In this document: one piece after another, positions 1 through 8,975 of the stretch
How positions within the stretch are numbered: position 1 is the stretch's first letter
How the letters are laid out: the number at the start of each line of letters is the position of its first letter
From: Acuticoccus sp963704595
GTDB taxonomy: Bacteria; Pseudomonadota; Alphaproteobacteria; Rhizobiales; Amorphaceae
Direction: 5' to 3'
DNA: 64,000 bases
Assembly: GCA_963704595.1 (NCBI GenBank)
Contig: OY969922.1
Span: forward strand, 1,178,001 to 1,242,000
Made by a program: the position numbers and the translations under genes
The notes under the pieces: generated by a model
What the model was told of the DNA's origin: nothing
The model's database searches: none
The model's input: only the letters and a program-made list of their open reading frames with translations

Positions 1-27
1 GAAAAGGTCGCGGAGGCCAAGCGATGA
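1..27 (+). CDS. murG: 3' end of murG (partial)
   Basis: The first 27 bases read in frame as EKVAEAKR followed by TGA. The ATG of murC overlaps this stop as ATGA. In alphaproteobacteria the gene directly upstream of murC is normally murG, the lipid II-forming GlcNAc transferase. The identity is therefore inferred from gene order only; eight residues cannot prove it. The same bases carry the GGAGG ribosome site of murC at about 12-16. Confidence 0.5.
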   Translation, partial: EKVAEAKR

Positions 28-1430
28 CCCCCACCATGAAGATGACCGCCGCCATCGGCCCGGTCCATTTCGTCGGCATCGGCGGGATCGGCATGTCCGG
101 CATCGCGGAGGTCCTCCACAACCTCGGCTACACCGTGCAGGGCTCCGACATCGCCGAGAGCCCCAACGTCCTGCGCCTGCGCGACAAGGGCATCGAGGTC
201 GCCATCGGCCATGCGGCCGAGAACATCGCCGGCGCCACGGTGCTGGTGGTCTCCTCCGCGGTGAAGAAGGACAACCCGGAGCTGATGGCGGCGCGCGCCC
301 GGCTCCTCCCCATCGTCCGCCGCGCGGAAATGCTGGGCGAGCTGATGCGCCTCAAGCAGGCGATCGCCGTCGGCGGCACCCACGGCAAGACGACGACCAC
401 CTCGCTGGTGGCAACGCTGCTGGAGGCGGGCGGGCTCGATCCCACGGTCATCAACGGCGGCATCATCAACGCCTACGGCACCAACGCCCGGCTCGGCGCG
501 GGCGACTGGCTGGTCGCGGAGGCCGACGAGAGCGACGGCACCTTCGTCAAGCTCCCGGCCGACATCGCCATCGTCACCAACATCGACCCCGAGCACCTCG
601 ACCACTACGGCACGTTCGACAGGGCGCGCGACGCGTTCAAGCAGTTCGTCGAGAACGTGCCGTTCTACGGCTTCGCGGTGATGTGCCTCGACCATCCTGA
701 AGTGCAGGCGATGGTCGGCCGCATCGAGGACCGCCGGATCATCACCTACGGCGCCAATCCGCAGGCGGACGTGCGCTTCATGAACGTGCGGCCCGGCACG
801 CGCACCGTGTTCGACGTGCGCATCACCGACCGCGTGACCGGCGAGGTCCGTCTCCTCGAGGGCCTGTCGCTCCCGATGCCCGGCATCCACAACGTGTCCA
901 ACGCCACCGCCGCCGTTGCGGTGGCGGACCGGCTTGGCATCGACCATGCCGCCATCGTGAAGGGGCTCGACGCCTTCCGCGGCGTGAAACGGCGGTTCAC
1001 CCACGTCGGCGACTGGAACGGCGTCGCGATCTTCGACGACTACGCGCACCATCCGGTCGAGATCCGCGCCGTGCTCGCAGCCGCACGCGAGGCGGCGGAG
1101 GGCAAGGTGATCGCCGTGGTCCAGCCGCATCGCTACACCCGCCTTCACGCGCTGTTCGACGAGTTCTGCACCTGCTTCAACGACGCCGACACGGTGATCG
1201 TGACCGACGTCTACCCCGCCGGCGAAAGCCCGATCGCGGGCGCGCAGCGGGACGATCTGGTCGCGGGCCTCGCCGCACGCGGCCACCGCAACGCGCTGGC
1301 GCTGCCTGACCGGGAAAGCCTCGCCGCAACCGTGCGCGAGCACGCCGAACCCGGCGACATCGTCGTCTGCCTCGGTGCGGGCTCGATCACCCGCTGGGCC
1401 GAGCTGCTCCCCGCAGAGCTTGCCCAATGA
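24..1430 (+). CDS. murC: UDP-N-acetylmuramate--L-alanine ligase MurC
   Basis: Cytoplasmic ATP-dependent ligase that adds L-Ala to UDP-MurNAc, the first peptide step of peptidoglycan synthesis. The 468-residue length is normal. A glycine-rich nucleotide fold (GIGGIGMSGIA, residues 18-28) is followed by the Mur-ligase ATP loop GTHGKTT at 118-124 and the acidic segment EADESDGTF typical of MurC. The ATG at 24 is chosen because GGAGG lies about 8 bases upstream and it overlaps the preceding stop; a second ATG at 36 is possible. The stop overlaps murB as ATGA, indicating translational coupling within the dcw cluster. Confidence 0.97.
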   Translation: MTPTMKMTAAIGPVHFVGIGGIGMSGIAEVLHNLGYTVQGSDIAESPNVLRLRDKGIEVAIGHAAENIAGATVLVVSSAVKKDNPELMAARARLLPIVRRAEMLGELMRLKQAIAVGGTHGKTTTTSLVATLLEAGGLDPTVINGGIINAYGTNARLGAGDWLVAEADESDGTFVKLPADIAIVTNIDPEHLDHYGTFDRARDAFKQFVENVPFYGFAVMCLDHPEVQAMVGRIEDRRIITYGANPQADVRFMNVRPGTRTVFDVRITDRVTGEVRLLEGLSLPMPGIHNVSNATAAVAVADRLGIDHAAIVKGLDAFRGVKRRFTHVGDWNGVAIFDDYAHHPVEIRAVLAAAREAAEGKVIAVVQPHRYTRLHALFDEFCTCFNDADTVIVTDVYPAGESPIAGAQRDDLVAGLAARGHRNALALPDRESLAATVREHAEPGDIVVCLGAGSITRWAELLPAELAQ

Positions 1431-2359
1431 GCCTTGCCGCAACCCTCAAGGGCGCCGTCCGCGGCCGCCTTCTCGAGAACGAGCCGCTGGCGCCGTTCAC
1501 CTGGTTCCGCGTCGGCGGGCCGGCGGACCTCCTGTTCACGCCGGCTGACGAGGCCGACCTTGCCGCCTTCATGAAGGCGCTGCCGGCGGACGTGCCGGTG
1601 ACGGTGCTGGGCCTTGCCTCCAACACGCTGGTGCGTGACGGCGGGGTCGAGGGCGTCGTCATCCGCCTTTCGCCCAAGGGGTTCGGGTCGTCCCGCGCGG
1701 AGGGCAACCGGATCACCGTCGGCGCGGCGCTGCCGGACGTGAAGGCGGCGCGCGCCGCCGCCGACGAATCGCTCACCGGCCTCGAATTCTTCCGCGGGAT
1801 CCCGGGCGCGATCGGCGGGGCCCTGCGCATGAACGCCGGCGCCTACGGCGGCGAGACGAAAGACCGTCTGGTCTCGGCCCGCGCCGTCGACCGCAGGGGT
1901 GAGATCCACACGCTGACCAACGCCGATTTCGGCTTCTCCTACCGCCACTCGTCCGTCCCGGCGGACTTCATCTTCACCGAGGCGACGTTCGAGGCAGAGC
2001 CCGGCGACCGCGAGGCGATCCTTGCCGCCATGGACGAGATCACCGAGAAGCGCGAGGCCACCCAGCCGGTGAAGTCGCGCACCGGCGGCTCCACCTTCAA
2101 GAACCCGCCGGGCGAAAAATCCTGGCAGCTGATCGACGCCGCGGGCTGCCGCGGGCTGACGGTGGGCGGGGCGCAGATGTCCGAGCTGCACTGCAACTTC
2201 ATGCTGAACCTCGGCGAGGCGACGGCGGACGATCTGGAGCGCCTCGGCGAGACGGTTCGCGGCCGGGTCCGCGCCAACGCGGGCATCGACCTCGAATGGG
2301 AAATCAAGCGCGTCGGCCGGTTCGCCGGGGCGCCCGTGCCGGAGTTCATCGCACCATGA
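1427..2359 (+). CDS. murB: UDP-N-acetylenolpyruvoylglucosamine reductase MurB
   Basis: FAD-dependent reductase that completes UDP-MurNAc synthesis using NADPH. The protein has 310 residues, typical of the short (type II) MurB of alphaproteobacteria. Visible are the FAD-binding part (LASNTLVRDGG near 63-73), GIPGAIGGALRMNAGAYG at 124-141, and RTGGSTFKNP containing the catalytic serine. It overlaps murC and ddl by four bases each (ATGA), so it is translated as part of one polycistron. Confidence 0.97.
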   Translation: MSLAATLKGAVRGRLLENEPLAPFTWFRVGGPADLLFTPADEADLAAFMKALPADVPVTVLGLASNTLVRDGGVEGVVIRLSPKGFGSSRAEGNRITVGAALPDVKAARAAADESLTGLEFFRGIPGAIGGALRMNAGAYGGETKDRLVSARAVDRRGEIHTLTNADFGFSYRHSSVPADFIFTEATFEAEPGDREAILAAMDEITEKREATQPVKSRTGGSTFKNPPGEKSWQLIDAAGCRGLTVGGAQMSELHCNFMLNLGEATADDLERLGETVRGRVRANAGIDLEWEIKRVGRFAGAPVPEFIAP

Positions 2360-3267
2360 AACACGTTGCCGTGCTGATGGGTGGGCAGAGCGCCGAACGC
2401 CCCGTGAGCCTGAAGTCGGGCGAAGCCTGCGCGCGCGGGCTCGAGGAGGCGGGTTACCGCGTCACCCGGATCGACGTTGCCGAAGATCTTGTGGATAAGC
2501 TGAATTCCGTCCGACCCGATGTCGCGTTCAATGCGTTGCACGGGCCGATGGGCGAGGACGGCTCGATCCAGGGTCTCCTCGAGTTCCTGCGCATCCCGTA
2601 CACCCATTCGGGCGTGATGGCGTCCGCTCTGGCGATGGACAAGGGCCGCGCCAAGGCCGTGCTGGCGGCCGCCGGAATCCCCGTCGCCGAGCACGTCATC
2701 TGCACGCGCTTCGAGGCTGCGGAGCGCCACATGCTGCCGCCGCCCTACGTTTTGAAGCCTGTCTGCGAGGGCTCGTCGTTCGGCGTCCTCATCGTGAAGG
2801 CAGGGGCGAACCGCCCGCCGGTCGAGCTCACCGCGAGCGACTGGCCCTATGGCGACGTGATGATGGCGGAGCAGTTCGTCGACGGGCAGGAGCTCACCTG
2901 CGGCGCGTTCGGCGACACGGTGTACGACATCATCGAGATCGAACCGGTGTCGGAAGCCTTCTACGGCTTCGATGCGAAGTACGCCCCGGGGGGCTCCACC
3001 CACACCCTTCCGGCGCGAATTAAACCAAATATTTACCAGGATATCCAAAAGTACACCCTACTGGCTCATCGTGCCCTGGGGTGTCGCGGTGTCTCTCGAG
3101 CCGACTTTCGATATGACCCCGAGAAAGACGAACTCGTTTGTCTCGAAGTGAACACTCAGCCCGGAATGACGGAGACCTCGCTGGTGCCAGAAATGGCAGC
3201 GTACGCGGGCGTCAGCTTCCCGTCGCTCGTCGCGGCGCTGGTGGAGGACGCAAGTTGCCGGCGCTGA
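2356..3267 (+). CDS. ddl: D-alanine--D-alanine ligase
   Basis: ATP-grasp ligase that joins two D-Ala residues for the peptidoglycan stem. The start is placed at the ATG overlapping the murB stop, giving 303 residues beginning MKHVAVLMGG; the frame is open further upstream but that sequence lies inside murB. The N-terminal substrate loop reads SAERPVSL (usually SAEREVSL), and the C-terminal metal/substrate motif EVNTQPGMTETSLVPE is intact. The last bases carry the ribosome site of ftsQ. Base composition dips briefly near 3000-3060, where the codons are less GC-rich than in the neighbours. Confidence 0.96.
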   Translation: MKHVAVLMGGQSAERPVSLKSGEACARGLEEAGYRVTRIDVAEDLVDKLNSVRPDVAFNALHGPMGEDGSIQGLLEFLRIPYTHSGVMASALAMDKGRAKAVLAAAGIPVAEHVICTRFEAAERHMLPPPYVLKPVCEGSSFGVLIVKAGANRPPVELTASDWPYGDVMMAEQFVDGQELTCGAFGDTVYDIIEIEPVSEAFYGFDAKYAPGGSTHTLPARIKPNIYQDIQKYTLLAHRALGCRGVSRADFRYDPEKDELVCLEVNTQPGMTETSLVPEMAAYAGVSFPSLVAALVEDASCRR

Positions 3268-4142
3268 GGTCCCGCGCGGGCCGCTTCGCCAGCGCCGTCC
3301 CCGGCCGCATCCTCGCAGTCGTGGTGCTGGTGGGAAGCTGCGGGGCAGGGCTCGCCTATTCGGAAGACCCGGCGCGGATGTGGGACGCCGTCGGCCGCGC
3401 GGGCTTCAGCCTGCGCGAGATCAAGCTGAAGGGCCAGGAGCACACCTCCGACAGCGCGATCATCGCCGCCGTCGGCCTCGGCCCGGGCGTGACGCTGCTC
3501 GGGCTCGACGTCGAAGGCGCGCGCCAGCGTCTCGAAGGGCTTCCGTGGGTGAAGAGCGCCGCGGTGCGCAAGCAGCTTCCCGACCAGCTTCTGGTCGAGA
3601 TCGAGGAGCGCGAGGCATTCGCACGGTGGCGCTTCGGCGGCCACGAGGTGCTGATCGACCGCGAGGGCAACACCCTCGCCGACGAAGTGCCGTTCCGTTA
3701 CCGCACCCTCCCGCTCGTCGCGGGTGCCGGTGCCAACGAGGCGGTGGAAGAAATTCGCAGGGTCCTCTCCGACGATCCCGCGCTCGACGCGCGGGTGGCG
3801 GCGGCGATCCTGGTCAACGAAAGGCGTTGGGATTTGCGGTTGAAGAATGGCGCAACGGTCCGTCTGCCGGCCGACGGCACCGAAGCCGCTCTCTCGCGTC
3901 TCGCGATGATCGAGGAGACCCAGCCTCTCCTCGGCGTCGGTGAGGTCACGGTCGACATGCGCCTTGCCGACCGCACCACGGTCCAGCTCCAGGCGGCCAG
4001 CGCGGCAGAGGACGAGGGCGAGCGCCCCGCACTTCCCACCGAGCCGGTGCAGCCCGACGCTCTCGCCGCGGCCATCGCCAACGCCACCGTCGACTACGAC
4101 GACGCCCTCGCGCGGGCCATCGCGGAGGCAATGATCCGATGA
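3255..4142 (+). CDS. ftsQ: Cell division protein FtsQ (TTG start)
   Basis: Bitopic inner-membrane divisome protein linking early and late division proteins. I choose the TTG at 3255: GGAGG lies at 3242-3246 and the start overlaps the end of ddl by 13 bases, giving 295 residues. A basic N-terminus is followed by a single membrane helix (residues about 16-32), the POTRA domain (FSLREIKLKGQEHTSDSAI onward) and the FtsQ beta domain. The C-terminal 45 residues are acidic and Ala-rich and look disordered. The stop overlaps ftsA as ATGA. Confidence 0.92.
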   Translation: MPALRSRAGRFASAVPGRILAVVVLVGSCGAGLAYSEDPARMWDAVGRAGFSLREIKLKGQEHTSDSAIIAAVGLGPGVTLLGLDVEGARQRLEGLPWVKSAAVRKQLPDQLLVEIEEREAFARWRFGGHEVLIDREGNTLADEVPFRYRTLPLVAGAGANEAVEEIRRVLSDDPALDARVAAAILVNERRWDLRLKNGATVRLPADGTEAALSRLAMIEETQPLLGVGEVTVDMRLADRTTVQLQAASAAEDEGERPALPTEPVQPDALAAAIANATVDYDDALARAIAEAMIR

Positions 4143-5449
4143 ACGTCATGGATTTCCCCGGCCGGGGCGACGGCGCACGCTGCCACGTGAAGCCCGGCCG
4201 TTCCTCCATCGCCTGCGTCCTCGACGTCGGCACCAACAAGATCGCCTGCCTGATCGCCCGGCTGAAGCCGGCGTCCGAAGACCAGCTCCTGGCTGGCCGG
4301 ACCCACGCCATCGAGGTGATCGGCTACGGCTACCAGCAGTCGCGCGGCGTCAAGGGCGGCATGATCGTCGACCTCGACAAGGCCGAGCACGCCATTCGCA
4401 GGGCAGTGGATGCCGCCGAGCAGATGGCTGGCGTGACGGTCGAATCACTTATCGTGACGCAGACCTCGGGCCGTCTGTCTTCCGAGGCGTTCGGTGCAAA
4501 GGTCGATCTCGACACCGGCGCGGTGCGCGACAGCGACATCCGCAAGGTGCTCGCCGCGTCCGGCCGTCATCAGATCAGGCAGGGACGGTCGGCGTTGCAT
4601 GCGCTTCCCATCGGCTACACCCTCGACGGCCAGGCCGGCATCCGCGACCCGCGCGGCATGGTCGGCGACAACCTCGGCGTCGACATCAACCTCGTCACGG
4701 CCGACAGCGCCGCGCAGGACAACCTCGTCCTCGCCATCAACCGCTGCCACCTCGACGTCGAGGGCATCGTCGCGACGCCCTACGCGTCCGGCCTCGCCTC
4801 GCTGGTCGACGACGAGGGCGAACTCGGCGCCGTGTGCGTCGACATCGGCGGCGGCACGTCGTCGATCGCGATCTTCTCGGAAGGCAACCTCGTCCACGTC
4901 GACGCCATCGCCATCGGCGGCCATCACGTGACGATGGACATCGCGCACTGCCTCTCCATCCGTCTCGACGAGGCGGAGCGGCTGAAGACGCTCGAAGGGT
5001 CGGCGATCGCCGCCTCCGCCGACGAGCGCGACACGCTCACCATCCATCCGGTGGGCGAAGATTACGGCGCAGCGCCGCAGGTCATCCCGCGGCTGACGCT
5101 CAACCAGATCGTCCGCCCGCGGGTCGACGAGATCGTCGAGCTGGTGCGCGACCGCCTGGTCGCCTCCGGGTTCGCGGGGCGGATCGGCCGCCGCGTGGTC
5201 CTCACCGGCGGCGGTAGCCAACTCACCGGACTGCCGGACGTGGCGCGCCACGTCTTCGGCCGCCCGGTCCGCCTCGGGCGCCCGCTGGGCGTCAAGGGCC
5301 TGCCGATTGCGGCCCGGGGCGCGGCGTTCAGCGCCGTCGTCGGGCTCCTCATCTACCCGCAGCTCGCCCCGGCGAGCCTGTTTTCAGCCGGCACCCAGTC
5401 CACGGGCTACATCGCCCGCATGGGCCGCTGGCTGAAGGAAAGCTTCTAA
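4139..5449 (+). CDS. ftsA: Cell division protein FtsA
   Basis: Actin-fold ATPase that tethers FtsZ to the membrane and recruits the later divisome. The 436 residues include the phosphate-1 loop VLDVGTNKIACLIARL, the second phosphate loop VCVDIGGGTSSIAIF, and the adenosine motif VVLTGGGSQLTGL. The C-terminus MGRWLKESF matches the amphipathic membrane-targeting helix of the family. It overlaps ftsQ by four bases and is followed by a 94-base gap before ftsZ. Confidence 0.97.
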   Translation: MNVMDFPGRGDGARCHVKPGRSSIACVLDVGTNKIACLIARLKPASEDQLLAGRTHAIEVIGYGYQQSRGVKGGMIVDLDKAEHAIRRAVDAAEQMAGVTVESLIVTQTSGRLSSEAFGAKVDLDTGAVRDSDIRKVLAASGRHQIRQGRSALHALPIGYTLDGQAGIRDPRGMVGDNLGVDINLVTADSAAQDNLVLAINRCHLDVEGIVATPYASGLASLVDDEGELGAVCVDIGGGTSSIAIFSEGNLVHVDAIAIGGHHVTMDIAHCLSIRLDEAERLKTLEGSAIAASADERDTLTIHPVGEDYGAAPQVIPRLTLNQIVRPRVDEIVELVRDRLVASGFAGRIGRRVVLTGGGSQLTGLPDVARHVFGRPVRLGRPLGVKGLPIAARGAAFSAVVGLLIYPQLAPASLFSAGTQSTGYIARMGRWLKESF

Positions 5450-5543
5450 CCCGGGCGTTCGCGCTCAACTGAGCAAACAACGCGGCGAAAGCCGCACCTA
5501 CCAGCGCCCGGTTCGGGCAAAGTGACGAGAACAGGGGGCAACA
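5450..5543 (+). promoter_or_regulatory. ftsA-ftsZ spacer with two small hairpins
   Basis: This 94-base spacer is the only sizeable gap among murC to lpxC. It contains GCTCA/TGAGC (5463-5474) and GCGGC-GAAA-GCCGC (5482-5495), the second with a GNRA-type tetraloop. The ftsZ ribosome site (AGGGGG at about 5533) follows. There is no T-tract, so these are not terminators. A 5' leader structure or an ftsZ promoter here is plausible but not demonstrated. Confidence 0.35.
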
Positions 5544-7178
5544 ATGTCGTCCAACCATCCGAAGACGCCCGACCTCACCGAGCTCAAGCCGCGCATCATG
5601 GTGTTCGGTGTCGGCGGTGCAGGCTGCAACGCCGTGAACAACATGATCGAGGCCGGCCTTGCCGGTTGCGACTTCGTTGTCGCCAACACCGACGCACAGT
5701 CGCTGAACCTCTCGAAGTCCGAGCGCGTGATCCAGATGGGTATCGCGGTGACCGAGGGCCTCGGCGCCGGCTCCCAGCCTGACGTCGGCCGCGCCGCCGC
5801 CGAGGAGGTGATCGACGAGATCGCCGACCACCTGTCCGGTTCGCACATGGTGTTCATCACCGCCGGCATGGGTGGCGGCACCGGCACCGGTTCCGCTCCC
5901 GTGGTTGCCCGCGTCGCCCGCGACCAGGGCATCCTGACCGTCGGCGTCGTCACCCGTCCGTTCCAGTTCGAGGGCGCACGCCGCGCCAAGCTGGCCGATG
6001 CCGGCATCGAGGAACTCGCCCAGCACGTCGACACGCTGATCGTGATCCCGAACCAGAACCTCTTCCGCATCGCCAATGCGCAGACCACCTTCGCCGACGC
6101 CTTCGCGATGGCCGACCAGGTGCTCTACTCCGGCGTCGCCTGCATCACCGACCTGATGGTCAAGGAAGGCCTCATCAACCTCGACTTCGCCGACGTGCGC
6201 TCCGTCATGCGCAACATGGGCAAGGCGATGATGGGCACCGGCGAGGCATCCGGCGAGGGCCGCGCGCTGCAGGCTGCCGAGGCCGCCATCTCGAACCCGC
6301 TGCTGGACGAGACCTCGATGAAGGGCGCCCGCGGCCTTCTCGTCTCCGTCGTCGGCGGCAACGACCTCACCCTGTTCGAGGTCGACGAAGCCACCACCCG
6401 CATCCGCGAGGAAGTCGACGACGACGCCAACATCATCTTCGGCGCGACGTTCGACGACAGCCTCGAAGGCGTCATCCGCGTCTCCGTGGTGGCGACGGGC
6501 ATCGACCAGGACCCGGCCGGCGTCATCGAGCCGCCGAAGGACACCCGCGTCGTCTCCTTCGCTGACCGCGCGTCGAAGAAGCAGGCGCCGGGAACCGGCA
6601 CTGCGGTCGCCATCGGTGATCCGGGCGAGGCGGCACTCGCCGCGGTCGCCGCAGGCCTCGAGGACTTCGAGCTGGAGCCGATCGAGGAAGCCGAGATCTT
6701 CGACGAGACCGCCGCTGCGGTCGACTTCGACGAGCCCTTCGATGAGGAGCCCGCAACCGAAGCCGCCCCCGTGCCGGACCTGCGCGCCAACCGCACCCAG
6801 GCGCCCGAATACGGCGACTATCCCGCAGCCGACGGGCGCCGCCCGATGGGTCTCCTGCGCCGGATCGCGAGCGGCCTCTCGCGCCGTGAGGACGAAGAGG
6901 ACTTCGCCCCCGCGCCGCAGACCCGCCCCGAGCGCCGCCGCGCCCAGGCCGCCCTGCCTGCTCCCGAGCAGCGCCCCGTGCCGCCGCGTGACGAGACCTA
7001 TATGGACGAAGCGGCCGACGGCGCACCCGCCCCGCGCCGTGCCCGCCCGAAGGCCGAGGCCCCGCAGCGCCGCGTCCGCAACGATGCCGAGCCCGCGTCC
7101 CGCACGCGTCAGGCACCGCGGCCGCTGGACGACGATCAGCTCGAGATCCCGGCGTTCCTCCGCCGGCAGGCGAACTGA
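5544..7178 (+). CDS. ftsZ: Cell division protein FtsZ with long C-terminal extension
   Basis: Tubulin-like GTPase forming the cytokinetic Z-ring. The GTP signature GGGTGTG is at residues 110-116. The protein is 544 residues against roughly 380-400 in enterics; the extra 150-odd residues form a Pro/Ala/Arg/Glu-rich linker, as is common in alphaproteobacteria. The conserved C-terminal peptide LEIPAFLRRQAN, which binds FtsA and other partners, closes the protein. The TGA stop overlaps the presumed lpxC start as CTGA. Confidence 0.97.
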   Translation: MSSNHPKTPDLTELKPRIMVFGVGGAGCNAVNNMIEAGLAGCDFVVANTDAQSLNLSKSERVIQMGIAVTEGLGAGSQPDVGRAAAEEVIDEIADHLSGSHMVFITAGMGGGTGTGSAPVVARVARDQGILTVGVVTRPFQFEGARRAKLADAGIEELAQHVDTLIVIPNQNLFRIANAQTTFADAFAMADQVLYSGVACITDLMVKEGLINLDFADVRSVMRNMGKAMMGTGEASGEGRALQAAEAAISNPLLDETSMKGARGLLVSVVGGNDLTLFEVDEATTRIREEVDDDANIIFGATFDDSLEGVIRVSVVATGIDQDPAGVIEPPKDTRVVSFADRASKKQAPGTGTAVAIGDPGEAALAAVAAGLEDFELEPIEEAEIFDETAAAVDFDEPFDEEPATEAAPVPDLRANRTQAPEYGDYPAADGRRPMGLLRRIASGLSRREDEEDFAPAPQTRPERRRAQAALPAPEQRPVPPRDETYMDEAADGAPAPRRARPKAEAPQRRVRNDAEPASRTRQAPRPLDDDQLEIPAFLRRQAN

Positions 7179-8002
7179 TCAACCAACGCAAACTGCGCGA
7201 GCCCGTCTCGCTCACAGGCATCGGCGTCCACTCGGGCGCCGATGTTTCTGTTTCTGTCGCCCCCGGCACGGAGGGGGTGCGCTTCCACCGCGACGGCGGC
7301 ACGGTCGCGGCCTCGTGGCGCAACGTCAGCGCCACCCGGCTCGCCACGGTGATCGAGTCCGGCGCCACCAAGGTCATGACGGTCGAGCACCTGATGTCGG
7401 CGCTCTCCGCCATCGGCGTCTGGAACGCCGAGGTCACGCTTCACGGCCCCGAGCTGCCGATCATGGACGGCAGCGCAAAACCCTTCCTCGAGGCGCTCAA
7501 GCCGCTGACCGAGGAGGCCGGGACGATCGCGCCGATCCGCGTCCTGCGCGCCGTCAGCGTTTCGGACGGCGACGCGTTCGCAGCATTCATCCCGGCGCCT
7601 GAGCGCCGGTTCGACGTCGGGATCGACTTCACGGCGCCTGTAATCGGCCTCCAGCGCGTGGCGTTCACGCTTGGCGAGGGCGACTATGCCCGCGACATAG
7701 CGCCCGCCCGCACCTTCGGCCCGCTGAAGGACGTGAAGCGCCTCCGCGCCAAAGGCTACGCGCGCGGCGCCTCGCTGGACAACGCCGTCGCCGTCGACGG
7801 GGAGAGGGTGGCCAACCCCGAGGGTTTGCGCTTTCCCGACGAGTTCGCCCGGCACAAGCTTCTCGACGCGATCGGCGACATCGCGCTGGCGGGTGCGCCG
7901 ATCCTCGGCCTCTACCGCAGCCACAAGGCGGGACACCGGCTCAACTACCGGCTTCTGGCGGCTCTGTTCGGGGCGAACGAAAACTTCACAATTGATCGTT
8001 AA
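7175..8002 (+). CDS. lpxC: UDP-3-O-acyl-N-acetylglucosamine deacetylase LpxC (apparent CTG start)
   Basis: Zinc deacetylase catalysing the committed step of lipid A synthesis. Zinc and catalytic motifs are present: MTVEHLMSAL, LPIMDGSAKPF and HKLLDAIGD. The conserved N-terminal part (VSLTGIGVHSG) is in frame but lies upstream of the first standard start, GTG at 7277, so a GTG start would cut off part of the fold. The only sensible upstream initiator is CTG at 7175, overlapping the ftsZ stop (CTGA), which suggests coupling to ftsZ translation. This gives 275 residues, somewhat shorter than the roughly 305 of E. coli. Confidence 0.93.
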   Translation: MINQRKLREPVSLTGIGVHSGADVSVSVAPGTEGVRFHRDGGTVAASWRNVSATRLATVIESGATKVMTVEHLMSALSAIGVWNAEVTLHGPELPIMDGSAKPFLEALKPLTEEAGTIAPIRVLRAVSVSDGDAFAAFIPAPERRFDVGIDFTAPVIGLQRVAFTLGEGDYARDIAPARTFGPLKDVKRLRAKGYARGASLDNAVAVDGERVANPEGLRFPDEFARHKLLDAIGDIALAGAPILGLYRSHKAGHRLNYRLLAALFGANENFTIDR

Positions 8003-8107
8003 TTGCAGCTAATATCGGTTGCTCCGGTATGGTGCGCCGCCACGGCGTTGGAAAGCGCGGCGCGCGCTGCTACACGGGGCCCCATGCGTGTTGTTGGAGT
8101 GTTTGCG

Positions 8108-8929
8108 ATGAGCCTTGGCTTCAGGATGGCAGCGGTCGTTGCCCTCGGTCTCAGCGTCTCGGCGTGCGGCGGCGGACGGGTCGAGGAGCTTGCGTTCAAC
8201 GATACCCCGGCCGACCAGCTCTACAACGAGGCGCTGGTCCTGATGAACGACGGTGACCTGCGCACCGCCCAGATCAAGTTCGAGGAGGTGGACCGGCTCC
8301 ACCCCCACACCGAGTTCGGGCGCAAGAGCCAGATGATGCTGGCCTTCACCAGCTACTCGCGCGGGCAGTATCCCGAGGCGATCAACGCGGCGAAGCGCTT
8401 CCTGGCGCTCCATCCGAACCACGAGGATGCGGCGTACGCGCAGTACATCATCGCCAATTCCTACTACAAGCAGATCCCCGACGTGACGCGCGACCAGCGC
8501 GAGACGGAGCAGGCTCTGGTCGCCTACCGCACGCTGATCGAGAAATACCCCGACAGCGACTACGCGACCGATGCGCGCAACAAGGTGCTCGCCGCCGAGG
8601 ATCAGCTCGCCGGCAAGCAGATGGAAATCGGCCGCTACTATCTGGAGCGGAACGACAACCTCGCCGCGATCAACCGCTTCCGCAACGTGGTGGAGAACTA
8701 TCAGGAGACCCGCCACGTCGAGGAGGCCCTGTTCCGCCTGACCGAATCCTACTATGCGTTGGGACTGACGCAGGAGGCGCAGACCGCGGCCGCGGTGCTC
8801 GGGCACAACTTCCCGGACAGCAAGTGGTACCGCGACGCATACATCCTCCTCGAAAAAGGTGGCTATTCGCCGAGCGAGGCCAAGGCGAGCTGGATCAGCA
8901 AGGCATTCTCAAGCATCAACGTGCTCTGA
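8108..8929 (+). CDS. bamD: Outer membrane assembly lipoprotein BamD
   Basis: TPR lipoprotein of the BAM complex that inserts beta-barrel proteins into the outer membrane. The start at 8108 (MSLGFRMAAVVALGLSVSAC) gives a signal peptide ending in the lipobox VSAC; GGAG lies about 10 bases upstream. An in-frame ATG at 8084 is the alternative. After the lipidated cysteine come TPR-like repeats (DQLYNEALVLMNDGDLRTA, ARNKVLAAEDQLAGKQM and others). The 273-residue length is normal. The upstream spacer from 8003 to 8107 may carry its own promoter. Confidence 0.94.
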   Translation: MSLGFRMAAVVALGLSVSACGGGRVEELAFNDTPADQLYNEALVLMNDGDLRTAQIKFEEVDRLHPHTEFGRKSQMMLAFTSYSRGQYPEAINAAKRFLALHPNHEDAAYAQYIIANSYYKQIPDVTRDQRETEQALVAYRTLIEKYPDSDYATDARNKVLAAEDQLAGKQMEIGRYYLERNDNLAAINRFRNVVENYQETRHVEEALFRLTESYYALGLTQEAQTAAAVLGHNFPDSKWYRDAYILLEKGGYSPSEAKASWISKAFSSINVL

Positions 8930-8975
8930 TCAGAGCCGAGGCTCGGCGACTGCGCCAAGCAAGGGCGTTCTAGGC

